In this document: in pieces, positions 18,756 through 27,436 of the stretch | Layout of the letters: every line of letters starts with the position of its first letter | Numbering within the stretch: the first letter of the stretch is position 1 | Translations under genes and position numbers: made by a program | Notes under the pieces: model-generated | The model's database searches: none | What the model was told of the DNA's origin: nothing | The model's input: the letters and a program-made list of their open reading frames with translations, nothing else | DNA from: G963669295 sp963669295 | GTDB taxonomy: Bacteria > Bacteroidota > Bacteroidia > Flavobacteriales_D > CALLUQ01 | NCBI GenBank assembly: GCA_963669295.1 | Contig: OY769938.1 | Location: 2,046,001-2,110,000 of the forward strand | Reading direction: 5' to 3' | Length of the DNA stretch: 64,000 nt

Positions 18756-19832
18756 ATGAAACTGCACCCAAGCATACGGATCATTTATATCCTTGTTGTT
18801 TCGGTGGCCATATTTGTGTTCAACAACCTATGGGTAACGCTTGGGCTGTTAGGGCTGCAATTGCTCCTCTGGTTGATCTTGCAAATTCCGCTGAAGAAAT
18901 TCAAACCCCTAAAGAAAATTTGGGGCTTTGCCCTGGCGCTGGTATTCTTTTACGCCTTTTTTAGTGGCACCTCCGATTTTGTGCTGTTTTCCATTAAGAA
19001 GTGGAACGTTGAGGTGGCGTTAAGCAGTGTAGGAGTCTATACCGGGTTGTTCATGGTGGCCAAGCTGGTAACCATGCTGCTGGCTACATTTGTAGTACGC
19101 TTTTCCACTGCTCCACAGCAATTTATGTTGGGCTTGCAAGGGCTGGGATTGTCGAAAGATTTTGCAGCCATTCTCGATAATATTTTGGAATCGGTAGAAA
19201 AAGATGGAAGCAAAAAGAAAGGCAAGAAAAAAGGGAAGGAAGGCAAAGACAGCATCAACATCAAATCGGTGATCAAAGGAAATTTTTCAGGCATCCCCGA
19301 GCTCATCAACCAGCGGTTGGCCACAGCACGCGAAAAATTTACCAATAGCGATGTGGCCATTATTGCAGCGTTTAGCATGGTGGTTACCTTTATCCGGTTC
19401 ATGAAAATAGCACCGGGCTTTCCCATAGCACCGGGGCATAAAAATGTACTGCTCATTCCCTTTTTCATTTTAGGAGCACGGCTTACCAAACGACGATTTA
19501 CCGGAACAGCCATCGGGTTTTTGTCGGGCATCATTCACTTTGCTGCCGGCTTTGGGAAGTATGGACCGTTGGGCATCCTTCAATTCATGTTGATGGGGCT
19601 GGTCATCGACCTGCTGATGTTGCTGTTTAAGCGCTCTAATTCGGTTTTTATATTTGGGTTGATTGGTGGTGTGGCGGGGCTTACTCGCGTATCCGCAGAA
19701 ATATCATTAGCCGTGCTTTTAGGCATGCCAGTGGAGTATTATTTAGTATATTCGCCCTACATTTTGTCGCAGTGCATTTTTGGTGTATTATCGGCCATTG
19801 TAACAAAGTATTTGATTCATAAAATTCGTTAG
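18756..19832 (+). CDS. ECF-type transporter membrane protein, EcfT-like and S-component-like halves fused
   Basis: A 358-aa polytopic membrane protein. The N-terminal half (about 1-145) looks like the transmembrane coupling subunit EcfT/CbiQ: four hydrophobic segments, then APQQFMLGLQGLGLSKDFAAIL, resembling the coupling-helix region that contacts the ATPases. A very basic loop (SKKKGKKKGKEGK, 152-164) joins it to a second half with five or six segments (GFPIAPGHKNVLLIPFFILGA, GLVIDLLMLLF, GVAGLTRVSAEISLAVLLG) like ECF S-components. No ATPase subunit is encoded nearby. Its stop is four bases before the MosA-like gene, so it is the first gene of the Mo storage operon and may move molybdate or another ligand for it. 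The half assignments are by topology and motif shape, not by search. Confidence 0.5.
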   Translation: MKLHPSIRIIYILVVSVAIFVFNNLWVTLGLLGLQLLLWLILQIPLKKFKPLKKIWGFALALVFFYAFFSGTSDFVLFSIKKWNVEVALSSVGVYTGLFMVAKLVTMLLATFVVRFSTAPQQFMLGLQGLGLSKDFAAILDNILESVEKDGSKKKGKKKGKEGKDSINIKSVIKGNFSGIPELINQRLATAREKFTNSDVAIIAAFSMVVTFIRFMKIAPGFPIAPGHKNVLLIPFFILGARLTKRRFTGTAIGFLSGIIHFAAGFGKYGPLGILQFMLMGLVIDLLMLLFKRSNSVFIFGLIGGVAGLTRVSAEISLAVLLGMPVEYYLVYSPYILSQCIFGVLSAIVTKYLIHKIR

Positions 19833-19836
19833 CTAA

Positions 19837-20673
19837 ATGTCAGATTTTTTAAAGGAGAAAGACACCTCTGGAAGAACGCACATGCAATCGCGTTTCATGC
19901 GCGAGTCGTTGGTAGACAAAGAAGTACTCGACTCGGCAGTGGTGGAAGATGAAGTGGCTATTTTGCCTGATTTGAACGTCATTAATATTGGAGGGAAAAG
20001 CATCATCGACCGCGGTCGTAAAGCAGTATACCCTCTTATTGATGAGTTGATAGAAGTGAAGAAGCACCACAAGTTTGTGGTGGGTGTTACCGGTGGTGCT
20101 CGTGTACGGCATACCATGGCCATTGGCCTCGACTTTGGTTTGCCCGTTGGTGGGTTGGCTATGGTGGTAGGCGCTATGGAAGAGCAAAACGCTACCATGG
20201 TATATTCGCTCATGGCCAAGCACGGAGCAGTACGTGTACCCAAAGATCACTATACCGATTTGCCGCATTACCTCGACAACGGAATGATTCCTATCCTTAC
20301 CTCTAACCCGCCCCACCACTATTGGGAAAAGCCACCCAAAAATGGGGTGTTGCCCGAAAATGGTGCCGACTTTGGAGCCTACATGACTTCCGAAGGACTT
20401 GGCTCCCGGTCGATGATTTTTGTGAAAGACCAGGATGGCCTATACACCAAAGACCCGGAAAAACATGCGGATGCTAAATTCATTGAACGCATTTCGGCAC
20501 AAGAGCTGCTGGCCAACGACCAGGATTTGATTTTGGACCGCACGGTTATTGAAATGTTGGCACGAGCGCGACACGTAAAGGAAATTTACATTGTAAACGG
20601 ACTGAAACGAGGCAATATATTGAAAGCCTTGAACGGTGAAAAAGTGGGAACAGTAATTTACAAAGCAGAGTAA
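19837..20673 (+). CDS. mosA: Molybdenum storage protein alpha-like subunit (amino-acid-kinase fold)
   Basis: A 278-aa protein of the UMP-kinase-like amino acid kinase fold, most like the molybdenum storage protein subunits of Azotobacter. Landmarks are LNVINIGGKSIIDRGRKAVYPL (47-68), the GGARVRHTMAIGLDFGLPVGGLA glycine loop and gate (86-108), PPHHYWE with paired His160/161 in the region where MosA binds its polyoxomolybdate cluster, GADFGAYM, and the acidic DQDGLYTKDP loop (198-207). In the known system an alpha3beta3 cage binds about a hundred Mo atoms as polyoxomolybdate and uses ATP. It is followed two bases later by the beta-like gene, so they are co-translated. It could also be a divergent uridylate kinase, but the His pair and the paired gene argue against that. 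Confidence 0.75.
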   Translation: MSDFLKEKDTSGRTHMQSRFMRESLVDKEVLDSAVVEDEVAILPDLNVINIGGKSIIDRGRKAVYPLIDELIEVKKHHKFVVGVTGGARVRHTMAIGLDFGLPVGGLAMVVGAMEEQNATMVYSLMAKHGAVRVPKDHYTDLPHYLDNGMIPILTSNPPHHYWEKPPKNGVLPENGADFGAYMTSEGLGSRSMIFVKDQDGLYTKDPEKHADAKFIERISAQELLANDQDLILDRTVIEMLARARHVKEIYIVNGLKRGNILKALNGEKVGTVIYKAE

Positions 20674-20675
20674 TT

Positions 20676-21473
20676 ATGGCTGAGAACAAGATAGACGAAC
20701 TAACTGACTATATGGCTTCTTCGCTGGAAGAGGCATCGCAAAATTATACACAAGACCTGCAAATATTTCCAGATGTAAAGCTGGTAAAAATTGGTGGGCA
20801 AAGCATTACCGACCGTGGCCGTGCTGCGGTATTTCCCGTATTGGAAGAATTGGTAGAAAACAGCGAGAAGCACAAGATCATCATCTCTACTGGTGGCGGT
20901 ACCCGTGCGCGTCATACCTACCAGGTGGGCATTGATTTAGGCATGCCCGTTGGCGTTTTGGCCGAAATGGGAGGGGCTGTTACTGTGCAAAATGCACGCA
21001 TGATACAAATGCTCATGGCCAAGCACGGAGGCATTTACCTCGATCACCTTGAGTTTGAAAAAATTCCACTGTTCATGAAGTTGGGCTGTATTCCCATTAT
21101 GCCCGGTATGCCGCCTTATAGCTTTTGGGAAGACATTCCTGAGCACGGCAGTATTCCCATGAACCGAACCGATACAGGGGTGTTTTTTACTGCCGAAGCG
21201 TTGGGAGTAGACTCGGTACTCTTTATCAAGGATGAAAAAGGGTTGTTTACCGACGACCCTAAGAAAAACCCCGATGCGGAGTTCATTCCAAAAATTCATG
21301 TAGACGATTTAATTGCGATGGATTTGGGCGACCTGATTGTAGAGCGTGTAGTATTGCACTACCTCAAAAAGGCGCGATATGTGAAAAAACTACAAATCAT
21401 CAATGGCATGGAAAAAGGCAACATCACCAGGGCATTGAATGGTGAGCATGTTGGAACCATTATTCATACCTAG
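20676..21473 (+). CDS. mosB: Molybdenum storage protein beta-like subunit (amino-acid-kinase fold)
   Basis: A 265-aa paralogue of the preceding gene. KLVKIGGQSITDRGRAAVFPVLEEL (35-59), STGGGTRARHTYQVG, and GMPPYSFWEDIPEHGSIP (144-161), close to the MosB GMPPYxxW form and lacking the paired His of the alpha-like subunit, plus RTDTGVFF and KDEKGLFTDDP. The two subunits should form a hexameric storage cage. Expression: no internal promoter space, the start is two bases after the alpha-like stop, and the gene ends in an AT-rich region before the T9SS gene at 21567. It shows the same codon style as its neighbours, so recent transfer is not suggested. Confidence 0.75.
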   Translation: MAENKIDELTDYMASSLEEASQNYTQDLQIFPDVKLVKIGGQSITDRGRAAVFPVLEELVENSEKHKIIISTGGGTRARHTYQVGIDLGMPVGVLAEMGGAVTVQNARMIQMLMAKHGGIYLDHLEFEKIPLFMKLGCIPIMPGMPPYSFWEDIPEHGSIPMNRTDTGVFFTAEALGVDSVLFIKDEKGLFTDDPKKNPDAEFIPKIHVDDLIAMDLGDLIVERVVLHYLKKARYVKKLQIINGMEKGNITRALNGEHVGTIIHT

Positions 21474-21566
21474 CAATAAATCTTGCTTTACATAGGCAAA
21501 ATTCACTAAATTGGTATTAACGATACTTTGCTTTAATTAATAAACAGAACAAAAAAAAAACTTCTT

Positions 21567-23354
21567 ATGAAAAAAATCTACCTGAACTTATTTGGGCTGA
21601 TTTTAGGTGTATTTCTGTTGGGAAATAACGCCTGGGCTCAGCCCGACTACATGTACACTGTGAGTCCTTATGTAGACTCTGTATGGGTAGTCGACACTTC
21701 AAGCTGGTCAGTGGATCTACCTGGCATGCCTGTCACCGACACCACTACGGGTACTTCAGCGGTTACCGGATTCAACGGCATGGCCGTTAATCCATGCACC
21801 GGAATGTACTATGTGATTTACAAAACAGGCGACCCCGGGGAGCGATTCCTGGGTACCATTAACATGACCAATGGCATCATCTCTCGCATCGGTGGTACTG
21901 GCGAAAGCATCGCTGGTATTTGCTTTGTAAACGACACCTTGTTGGTGGGCGTAACAGGCGATGGAAGTACCACTTCAAACATCCTGGTAACCATCGACAT
22001 GAACACTGCAGCACTTACGCAAGTGGCTACATTGGGCAATGGTTCTGATGGCGAAAACATTGGTTATTGTGCCGACGATGGTAATATTTATCACTGGTCG
22101 GGTCGCGATACCAACCCAGCCATGGAGCGTATTGACCCTACTACCTGGACGGTAACTACCGTAACCAGAAGTGGGTTTAACTACGACGAAGTATTTGGTT
22201 CGGTATACATTGGCGACGGCAACTTCTTGCTGGCCAACCTCGACCAGGAATTCATCATTGTAGACACCACAGGCTTTGCTGTAAACACTGGCAACACCAC
22301 ACACGACTATTACAAAGGCATGGCCTTCCCATTGCGTACCGCATGGTTGGCAGGCAGCGACTCTATTTGCAGCAACGATTCTACGTTATTATCAGCTAGC
22401 GATGGCGCCAGCCACCAATGGTTTGTAGACGGAACGTTGATTCCTGGTGCTAATACGCAAGATTACTATGCCAACGTTGCCGGGTGGTATACGTGTGAAA
22501 TCACCATCAACGGGGTAATGGGCTCGTGCATCGATTCGGCCAGCGGATTTTGGCTCACCGTAAATCCATCACCCGATGTAACCATGGCAGACACCATTCG
22601 CATTTGCCAGGGCGATAGCACAATGCTTAGCATTTTGGCAGATTCAGCGGTAACCATTCAATGGTATCACGATGGCAACCCCGTTTTTCCTGGCGCTGGC
22701 CAAACCCTATGGGTAGGAGCACCCGGAGAATACTCAGTAGCAGTACTCAACATCTGGGGCTGTTACGACTCTACAGCGGTAGGAACCAACTTGATTGTGG
22801 ATATGCCTAACGTTGCTGGTTTTACCCAAAGCGCTGATACAGTTGATTTAGCCATTTCGGGCGATGTAACGTTTACCAGTACCGGCATGGGAATGATGAT
22901 TGACTGGGAGTTTGGCGACGGTGGCACCGACATGGGCCCTAACCCAACGCATACGTATACCACACCGGGCACCTATACGGTGTATCAAGTGGTGCACGGT
23001 GGTGCCTGTCCTAACGATACCATCTGGTCTACCGTTGTGGTAATCAACTCTACGGGAATTGATGCAGTGTCGCGTTACGGAGCACAATTGTACCAAAACG
23101 CACCAAACCCATTCACCAACTTTACCACCATTGCCTTTGAGCTGAATACTCCTGCGCAGGTAACGTTGAAAGTGTACAACATTTTGGGTGCTGAGGTGAA
23201 AACCTTGTACAATGGTTCAGCCACCGCAGGCAAGCATACCGTAAATTGGGATGCACGCGACAACGATGGCAATGCCCTCGGTGCAGGCAGCTACATTTAT
23301 CAATTAACCGTTGATGGTGTAATGGCCAGCGAAACCATGATGATCGTTAAGTAG
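21567..23354 (+). CDS. Secreted PKD/Ig-domain protein with T9SS tail
   Basis: A 595-aa protein with signal peptide MKKIYLNLFGLILGVFLLGN. Residues 30-275 form a beta-propeller-like region (GFNGMAVNPCTGMYYVIY, FLGTINMTNG, ICFVNDTLLVGVT). Two Ig-like repeats with Cys pairs follow, then a PKD domain (MIDWEFGDGGTDMGPNPTHT) and a FlgD-like T9SS sorting domain (NAPNPFTNFTTIAFEL ... AGSYIYQLTVDG). It is probably a surface adhesin or sensor. It lies between the mos operon (93 bp upstream) and the convergent modC gene and ends at a shared terminator. Nothing in its sequence links it to metal binding. Confidence 0.8.
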   Translation: MKKIYLNLFGLILGVFLLGNNAWAQPDYMYTVSPYVDSVWVVDTSSWSVDLPGMPVTDTTTGTSAVTGFNGMAVNPCTGMYYVIYKTGDPGERFLGTINMTNGIISRIGGTGESIAGICFVNDTLLVGVTGDGSTTSNILVTIDMNTAALTQVATLGNGSDGENIGYCADDGNIYHWSGRDTNPAMERIDPTTWTVTTVTRSGFNYDEVFGSVYIGDGNFLLANLDQEFIIVDTTGFAVNTGNTTHDYYKGMAFPLRTAWLAGSDSICSNDSTLLSASDGASHQWFVDGTLIPGANTQDYYANVAGWYTCEITINGVMGSCIDSASGFWLTVNPSPDVTMADTIRICQGDSTMLSILADSAVTIQWYHDGNPVFPGAGQTLWVGAPGEYSVAVLNIWGCYDSTAVGTNLIVDMPNVAGFTQSADTVDLAISGDVTFTSTGMGMMIDWEFGDGGTDMGPNPTHTYTTPGTYTVYQVVHGGACPNDTIWSTVVVINSTGIDAVSRYGAQLYQNAPNPFTNFTTIAFELNTPAQVTLKVYNILGAEVKTLYNGSATAGKHTVNWDARDNDGNALGAGSYIYQLTVDGVMASETMMIVK

Positions 23355-23379
23355 CATTTACTTTTGCAAGATAAAATTC

Positions 23380-23418
23380 AACCCCTTGAGTACTTCTGAA
23401 GCACTCAAGGGGTTGTTT
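23380..23418. terminator. Bidirectional terminator between the T9SS gene and modC
   Basis: AACCCCTTGAGT and ACTCAAGGGGTT form a perfect 12-bp stem with an 11-nt loop, flanked by AAAATT on the left and GTTTAAT on the right. Confidence 0.85.
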
Positions 23419-23424
23419 AATGCG

Positions 23425-24273
23425 CTAAGATTTGATTTTGGTAATGGCGGCTTGCTCCAGTGCGGGGTTAATAACCACCTTATCGCCAATGCTGTAGGTG
23501 TTTTCGGTGGGAAGTGTTACGATGCGATGGCCGACCAATACCTTAATGGTTCCTGCCTCTACTGCAAGCACCTCTCCTACCAGCTCAATGCCCGTAGTTG
23601 CTTTGCCTGCAAACACCTCGCCCGGAGTACCTTGTTGCAACACCTTGCCATTCTCCATCACCACCACGGTGTTGGCCAGCTTAAACACTTCAGGAATATC
23701 ATGACTCACCACAATGGTGGTGGTATTAAAGAGACGTGTTACGCGTAAGATCTCTTCTTGCAGCTTTAAACGCATTTCTGCATCCAGGGCCGATAAGGGC
23801 TCGTCGAGCAGCAAAAGTTCTGGCTTGCGAATCAACGCCCGGGCGAGGGCTACCCGCTGCTGCTGTCCGCCCGAAAGGCTGGTAGGCTTGCGTTGTGCTA
23901 AGGCTTCCAGCCCCATCACTGCCAGCATTTCGTTTACTGCAGCATCCGATTTTTCGGTTTGTGCAAAGGCAATGTTGTTGCGTACGCTCATATTGGGAAA
24001 TAGGCTGTAGCCTTGAAACACAAATCCGATGCTTCGCTTTTGTGGTTTAAGGTGCAACCTTTCCTGGCTGTTGTACCACAACACATCCCCTACACGTATG
24101 GAGCCACTATCAGGAGCAGTAAGCCCCGCCAACATCCGCAACACGGTGGTTTTTCCCACTCCCGACTCGCCAAAAAGAGCAATGACCTGTTGCTGCTGCA
24201 ACGAAAATTGCGCGTCGATTTGAACACGGCCGTGTTTAGAGTCAAAACGTTTATGAAGGTCTACATGCAGCAT
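23425..24273 (-). CDS. modC: Molybdate ABC transporter ATP-binding protein ModC
   Basis: A 282-aa ABC ATPase. Walker A is GESGVGKTT (35-43), the signature LSGGQQQRVALARALI, Walker B LLLLDEPLSALD and the switch His in VVSHDIPEV. The last ~70 residues form a molybdate-type TOBE/Mop-like domain (TTGIELVGEVLAVEAGTIKVLVG). It energises molybdate uptake through ModB. It is the last gene of modA-modB-modC, and its start abuts the modB stop. The C-terminal domain is shorter than in Escherichia coli ModC (352 aa), as in many Bacteroidota. Confidence 0.85.
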   Translation of the reverse strand: MLHVDLHKRFDSKHGRVQIDAQFSLQQQQVIALFGESGVGKTTVLRMLAGLTAPDSGSIRVGDVLWYNSQERLHLKPQKRSIGFVFQGYSLFPNMSVRNNIAFAQTEKSDAAVNEMLAVMGLEALAQRKPTSLSGGQQQRVALARALIRKPELLLLDEPLSALDAEMRLKLQEEILRVTRLFNTTTIVVSHDIPEVFKLANTVVVMENGKVLQQGTPGEVFAGKATTGIELVGEVLAVEAGTIKVLVGHRIVTLPTENTYSIGDKVVINPALEQAAITKIKS

Positions 24274-24942
24274 CTAAAAATACTTGAATACTTTTTTATT
24301 GAAGAAATACACCGCCATCAATATGCTAAAGCTGATAATGAAAAGCACCAGCGAATAAAAATTGGCTCCCGCATATTCGAGGTTCATCACCTGATCGTAA
24401 ATGGCGATGGAAGCCACCCGGGTATCTTCCAAATTACCTCCAATCATTAGCACCACGCCAAACTCACCAATGGTATGCGCAAAACTGAGCACTACCCCAG
24501 TAATTAACGATGGAATCATGTTGGGCAAGAGCACCCGCATCAAGGTTTGCCAACGCGATTTCCCCAGGGTGTAAGCCGCCTCTTTTAACGATGGAGGCAG
24601 GTTTTGAAACCCCGCCTGTATCGGTTGCACCATGAAGGGAAGGCTGTAGATAATCGACCCAATGACCAGCCCCTTAAAGGTAAATGCCAGTTGAATATCG
24701 AATGTTTCCGCAAAAAAACCACCTATAATGCCTTCGGAGCCCAATAAAATCAACAAGTAAAAGCCCAATACCGAAGGAGGCAATACCAATGGCATACTTA
24801 CCAGGGCTTCGAACACAAACTTGATTTTCGATTTAGAATAGGCCAACCAATAGGCCAACGGAATGGCAATAAACCACAAGATAACCGTGGTAATCAAAGC
24901 CAGTTTAAAGGTAATTAGTAATGGTCCCCAGTCGTAAGGCAT
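24274..24942 (-). CDS. modB: Molybdate ABC transporter permease ModB
   Basis: A 222-aa inner-membrane permease with five or six segments. The cytoplasmic EAA loop is EAAYTLGKSRWQTLMRVLLPNMIPS (about 139-163), with the Gly and Pro conserved in molybdate/sulfate permeases. It starts with ATG at 24942, eight bases after the modA stop, and ends one base before modC, consistent with one transcript. Specificity for molybdate or tungstate over sulfate is inferred from the ModA homology and ModC end. Confidence 0.85.
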   Translation of the reverse strand: MPYDWGPLLITFKLALITTVILWFIAIPLAYWLAYSKSKIKFVFEALVSMPLVLPPSVLGFYLLILLGSEGIIGGFFAETFDIQLAFTFKGLVIGSIIYSLPFMVQPIQAGFQNLPPSLKEAAYTLGKSRWQTLMRVLLPNMIPSLITGVVLSFAHTIGEFGVVLMIGGNLEDTRVASIAIYDQVMNLEYAGANFYSLVLFIISFSILMAVYFFNKKVFKYF

Positions 24943-24950
24943 CTGCTGTT

Positions 24951-25727
24951 CTAGTTCACCGAATAGCCGTATTTGGTTAAGATTTGCTGTGCTTTTTCGG
25001 AGAACAGAAAGGTATAAAATTTTTGCGCATTTTCGTGATTGTTCTCTGCGCCGTGCTTTAAAACAATTATCCCTTGCTCAATAGGAGCATGCAACGAACC
25101 ATCCACTTCTTCCCAATGCCCTTTGGCCTGTAGCTTTGGCGACAACACCACCGACTTGGAGGTAAGCCCTACATCTACCGATTGAATGGAAACGTATTGG
25201 TTGACTTGCGAAATGCTTTCGCCATACACAATTTTATCTTCAACAGCCGTGTAGGTATTGGTGGCTTTCAATGCTTCAATGGCAGCAATGCCATAAGGGG
25301 CATTGTCGGGGTTGGCCACTGCCACGCGGGCAATAGAATCGGTAGTAAGCAAAGAGAGCCCTTGCTGCAAATCAAAGGGTTTTAAAGACCATAGCACCAA
25401 CGTGCCACGGGCATATACCTCGGGGGCTTTTTCCGAAAACCCATCTTTGTACAAAGCATTGGGGTATTTCATGTTGGCGGCCAAAAACACATCGAACGGA
25501 GCTCCGTTTTTTATTTGAGCAGTCAATGCTCCTGAAGAAGCAGAAGAATGCTTGACCTTAATGCCGGTGGCCGCTTCAAATGCTTCAATAATGTCTGGCA
25601 TGGCAAACTGAATATTGGCGGCAGAAGCAACGGTTACCGATTGCTCACCCTCGCTGGTAGAGGCCGTGTTGTTGCCACAACCATAGCTTAAAACAAGTAC
25701 AAATAAAGCAATGAAATAACGCCACAT
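24951..25727 (-). CDS. modA: Molybdate-binding lipoprotein ModA
   Basis: A 258-aa periplasmic binding protein. The N-terminus has a lipobox (LVLSYGC, Cys17) so it is a lipoprotein. SVTVASAANIQFAMPDIIEAFEAATGIKV, the SSASSGALTAQIKNGAPFDVFLAANMKYP stretch and VVANPDNAPYGIAA are the standard ModA oxyanion-binding segments (Ser and Ala/Val residues). It captures molybdate or tungstate and passes it to ModB. First gene of the operon; a TACCTTTG box on the minus strand at 25758-25751 lies about 25 bp upstream of the ATG. It faces the Mo storage operon, 2 kb away on the opposite strand. Confidence 0.85.
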   Translation of the reverse strand: MWRYFIALFVLVLSYGCGNNTASTSEGEQSVTVASAANIQFAMPDIIEAFEAATGIKVKHSSASSGALTAQIKNGAPFDVFLAANMKYPNALYKDGFSEKAPEVYARGTLVLWSLKPFDLQQGLSLLTTDSIARVAVANPDNAPYGIAAIEALKATNTYTAVEDKIVYGESISQVNQYVSIQSVDVGLTSKSVVLSPKLQAKGHWEEVDGSLHAPIEQGIIVLKHGAENNHENAQKFYTFLFSEKAQQILTKYGYSVN

Positions 25728-25750
25728 GGGTATTCAATTTGAAAGCAGGG

Positions 25751-25758
25751 CAAAGGTA
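25751..25758 (-). promoter_or_regulatory. Bacteroidota-type -7 box before modA
   Basis: The minus strand reads TACCTTTG, matching the TAnnTTTG -7 consensus, 24-31 bp upstream of the modA ATG. No clear -33 TTTG at the usual spacing was seen, and no ModE-like operator was recognised. Confidence 0.35.
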
Positions 25759-25775
25759 ATTTTTTCCGTCAACAG

Positions 25776-26519
25776 TTAAGTGTTTTTTCCAACCACAATT
25801 ACCGACAACCCCATGCTTTTTAACACCATCCAGTCAACAACCTTAAAAGCGGGCACCAACTTGTTGTACAGCCCCATTTGACCGCGAGGAATGGTGTCGT
25901 TTTTTTGAAGCTTGCCCGATACATACCAGCCGAAGATGCCCATGAAATTAAAATACTGACGGTGCTTCACTTCAAACCCACTTGCTGCGACCACTTCGGT
26001 CAGCGTTTTTTTGGTGTAGCGGCGGTAGTGCTCCAGCCCTTTGTCGAACTGATTGTAGAGCGATTGGTAAGCCGGCACTAATACAACAATGGTTCCGTTG
26101 GGTTTAAGCAGCTTTTTAGCGTTGCTCAGCGCCAACCGATCGTCTTTTATATGTTCTACCACGTTGAGAGAGAAAAGGCTGTCGTAGGCGTTTAAATGGT
26201 TGGCATACTGTTTGTCGAAGGCAGGATGTACCAGGTCCATTTGTACCACCCCTTGCAAGTTGGGATAACTGGAAAATGAAGTGCGAAGGGCATCGCAATA
26301 ATGGGGACGAATATCGCTTAAGGTAATGGAGGCTCCGGCTTGCAAAAAAAACTGCGAAATATTGCCAATGCCACTGCCAATTTCAATGATGTTGCCAGAG
26401 CAGTGAGGCTGAATAGTGCGGTACATCCATTGATTAAAGCGACCCGCTTCAGCAATTACATCGAGCGTGTCTAACCCTTCCCGGTCATCTTCCTTATACG
26501 CAAACTCCCGCTCTTTCAT
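25776..26519 (-). CDS. Class I SAM-dependent methyltransferase
   Basis: A 247-aa soluble protein with SAM motif I NIIEIGSGIGNISQFFLQAG (44-63), motif II acidic DIRPHYCDAL and the post-motif SLFSLNVVEHIKDD. The C-terminal 50 residues have a short hydrophobic patch (MGIFGWYVSGKL). It probably methylates a small molecule or sugar-lipid. It is 49 bp downstream of the glycosyltransferase and likely co-transcribed with it, suggesting a shared glycolipid or polysaccharide task. Substrate not deducible. Confidence 0.75.
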   Translation of the reverse strand: MKEREFAYKEDDREGLDTLDVIAEAGRFNQWMYRTIQPHCSGNIIEIGSGIGNISQFFLQAGASITLSDIRPHYCDALRTSFSSYPNLQGVVQMDLVHPAFDKQYANHLNAYDSLFSLNVVEHIKDDRLALSNAKKLLKPNGTIVVLVPAYQSLYNQFDKGLEHYRRYTKKTLTEVVAASGFEVKHRQYFNFMGIFGWYVSGKLQKNDTIPRGQMGLYNKLVPAFKVVDWMVLKSMGLSVIVVGKNT

Positions 26520-26568
26520 GCGTGCAATTTATTCTTTTTATTGAACAAAAACATGGGGTTAACAACGA

Positions 26569-27294
26569 CTACTTACGCTGAAAAATGTTGTATTTAACAA
26601 TGCACCAAATGGCGCGTACCCCATCTTTCCAGGTAATTTTTTTGCCGTCTTCAAAAGTACGGCCGTAGTACGAAATGCCCACTTCGTATATGCGTACTCC
26701 TTTTATTCGCGAAATCTTGGCGGTAACCTCTGGCTCAAAGCCAAAACGTTTTTCCTTCAACCGCAGCCCTTGCACCATTTCGGTGCGAAACATCTTGTAG
26801 CAGGTTTCCATATCGGTAAGGTTGAGGTTGGTCATTAAATTAGAGAGCCGGGTAAGGAATTTATTGCCAATGGTATGCCAGTAAAACAGTGCACGGTGGG
26901 GCCTGCCACCAAAAAAACGAGAGCCATACACTACATCGGCATGGTCATCCAATATGGGCTTTAACAACAGGTTAAGCTCTTCCGGATCATACTCTAAATC
27001 GGCATCTTGTACCACTAAAAAATCACCAGTTGCAGCAGCAATGCCCTGGTGTAATGCCGCCCCTTTGCCACTATTGGTAGTAAGTGTTAAGTATTGCATC
27101 TCCATGCCTGGATGCGCTTCCATATAAGCCTGAATTACAGCATCGGTATTGTCGGTAGAGCAATCGTTTACCACAATCACTTCTTTGGTTACCGCTTGTA
27201 TAAGCGATAATGTGCGAAGTCGATCCAATACCGTTGCTATAGTAGAACCTTCGTTATAGGCGGGAACAATGATGGATAATTTTTGGGTGCTCAT
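26569..27294 (-). CDS. Family 2 glycosyltransferase (dolichol-phosphate mannose synthase-like)
   Basis: About 241 aa starting at the ATG at 27294 (MSTQKLSIIVPAYNEGSTIA); a longer start 17 codons upstream is less likely. GT-A landmarks: VIVVNDCSTDNTD, LTTNSGKGAALHQGIAAATGDFLVVQDADLEYDP with the DAD metal motif, and VYGSRFFGG. It is similar to enzymes that put sugars on lipid phosphates at the inner membrane; no C-terminal membrane segments are present. Downstream partner is the methyltransferase at 25776. Confidence 0.8.
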   Translation of the reverse strand: MSTQKLSIIVPAYNEGSTIATVLDRLRTLSLIQAVTKEVIVVNDCSTDNTDAVIQAYMEAHPGMEMQYLTLTTNSGKGAALHQGIAAATGDFLVVQDADLEYDPEELNLLLKPILDDHADVVYGSRFFGGRPHRALFYWHTIGNKFLTRLSNLMTNLNLTDMETCYKMFRTEMVQGLRLKEKRFGFEPEVTAKISRIKGVRIYEVGISYYGRTFEDGKKITWKDGVRAIWCIVKYNIFQRK

Positions 27295-27343
27295 GCAAGT
27301 GATGAAGGAGGGCAAGTTATGAAAATTGAAAGGTATAGTAAAC

Positions 27344-27370
27344 AAAAACCTCCCGGGCGGGAGGCTTTTT
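27344..27370. terminator. Intrinsic terminator between the small lipoprotein and the glycosyltransferase
   Basis: CCTCCCG (27349-27355) and CGGGAGG (27358-27364) form a 7-bp GC stem with a two-base loop; A5 on the left and T6 on the right. On the minus strand it would stop transcription of the lipoprotein gene at 27437. Confidence 0.65.
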
Positions 27371-27436
27371 TCTTCTAAGGTGCATGTTACTACACCATAA
27401 AAGCAGGAATGGGCACGTTAAATGCGTTCAAGTGGT

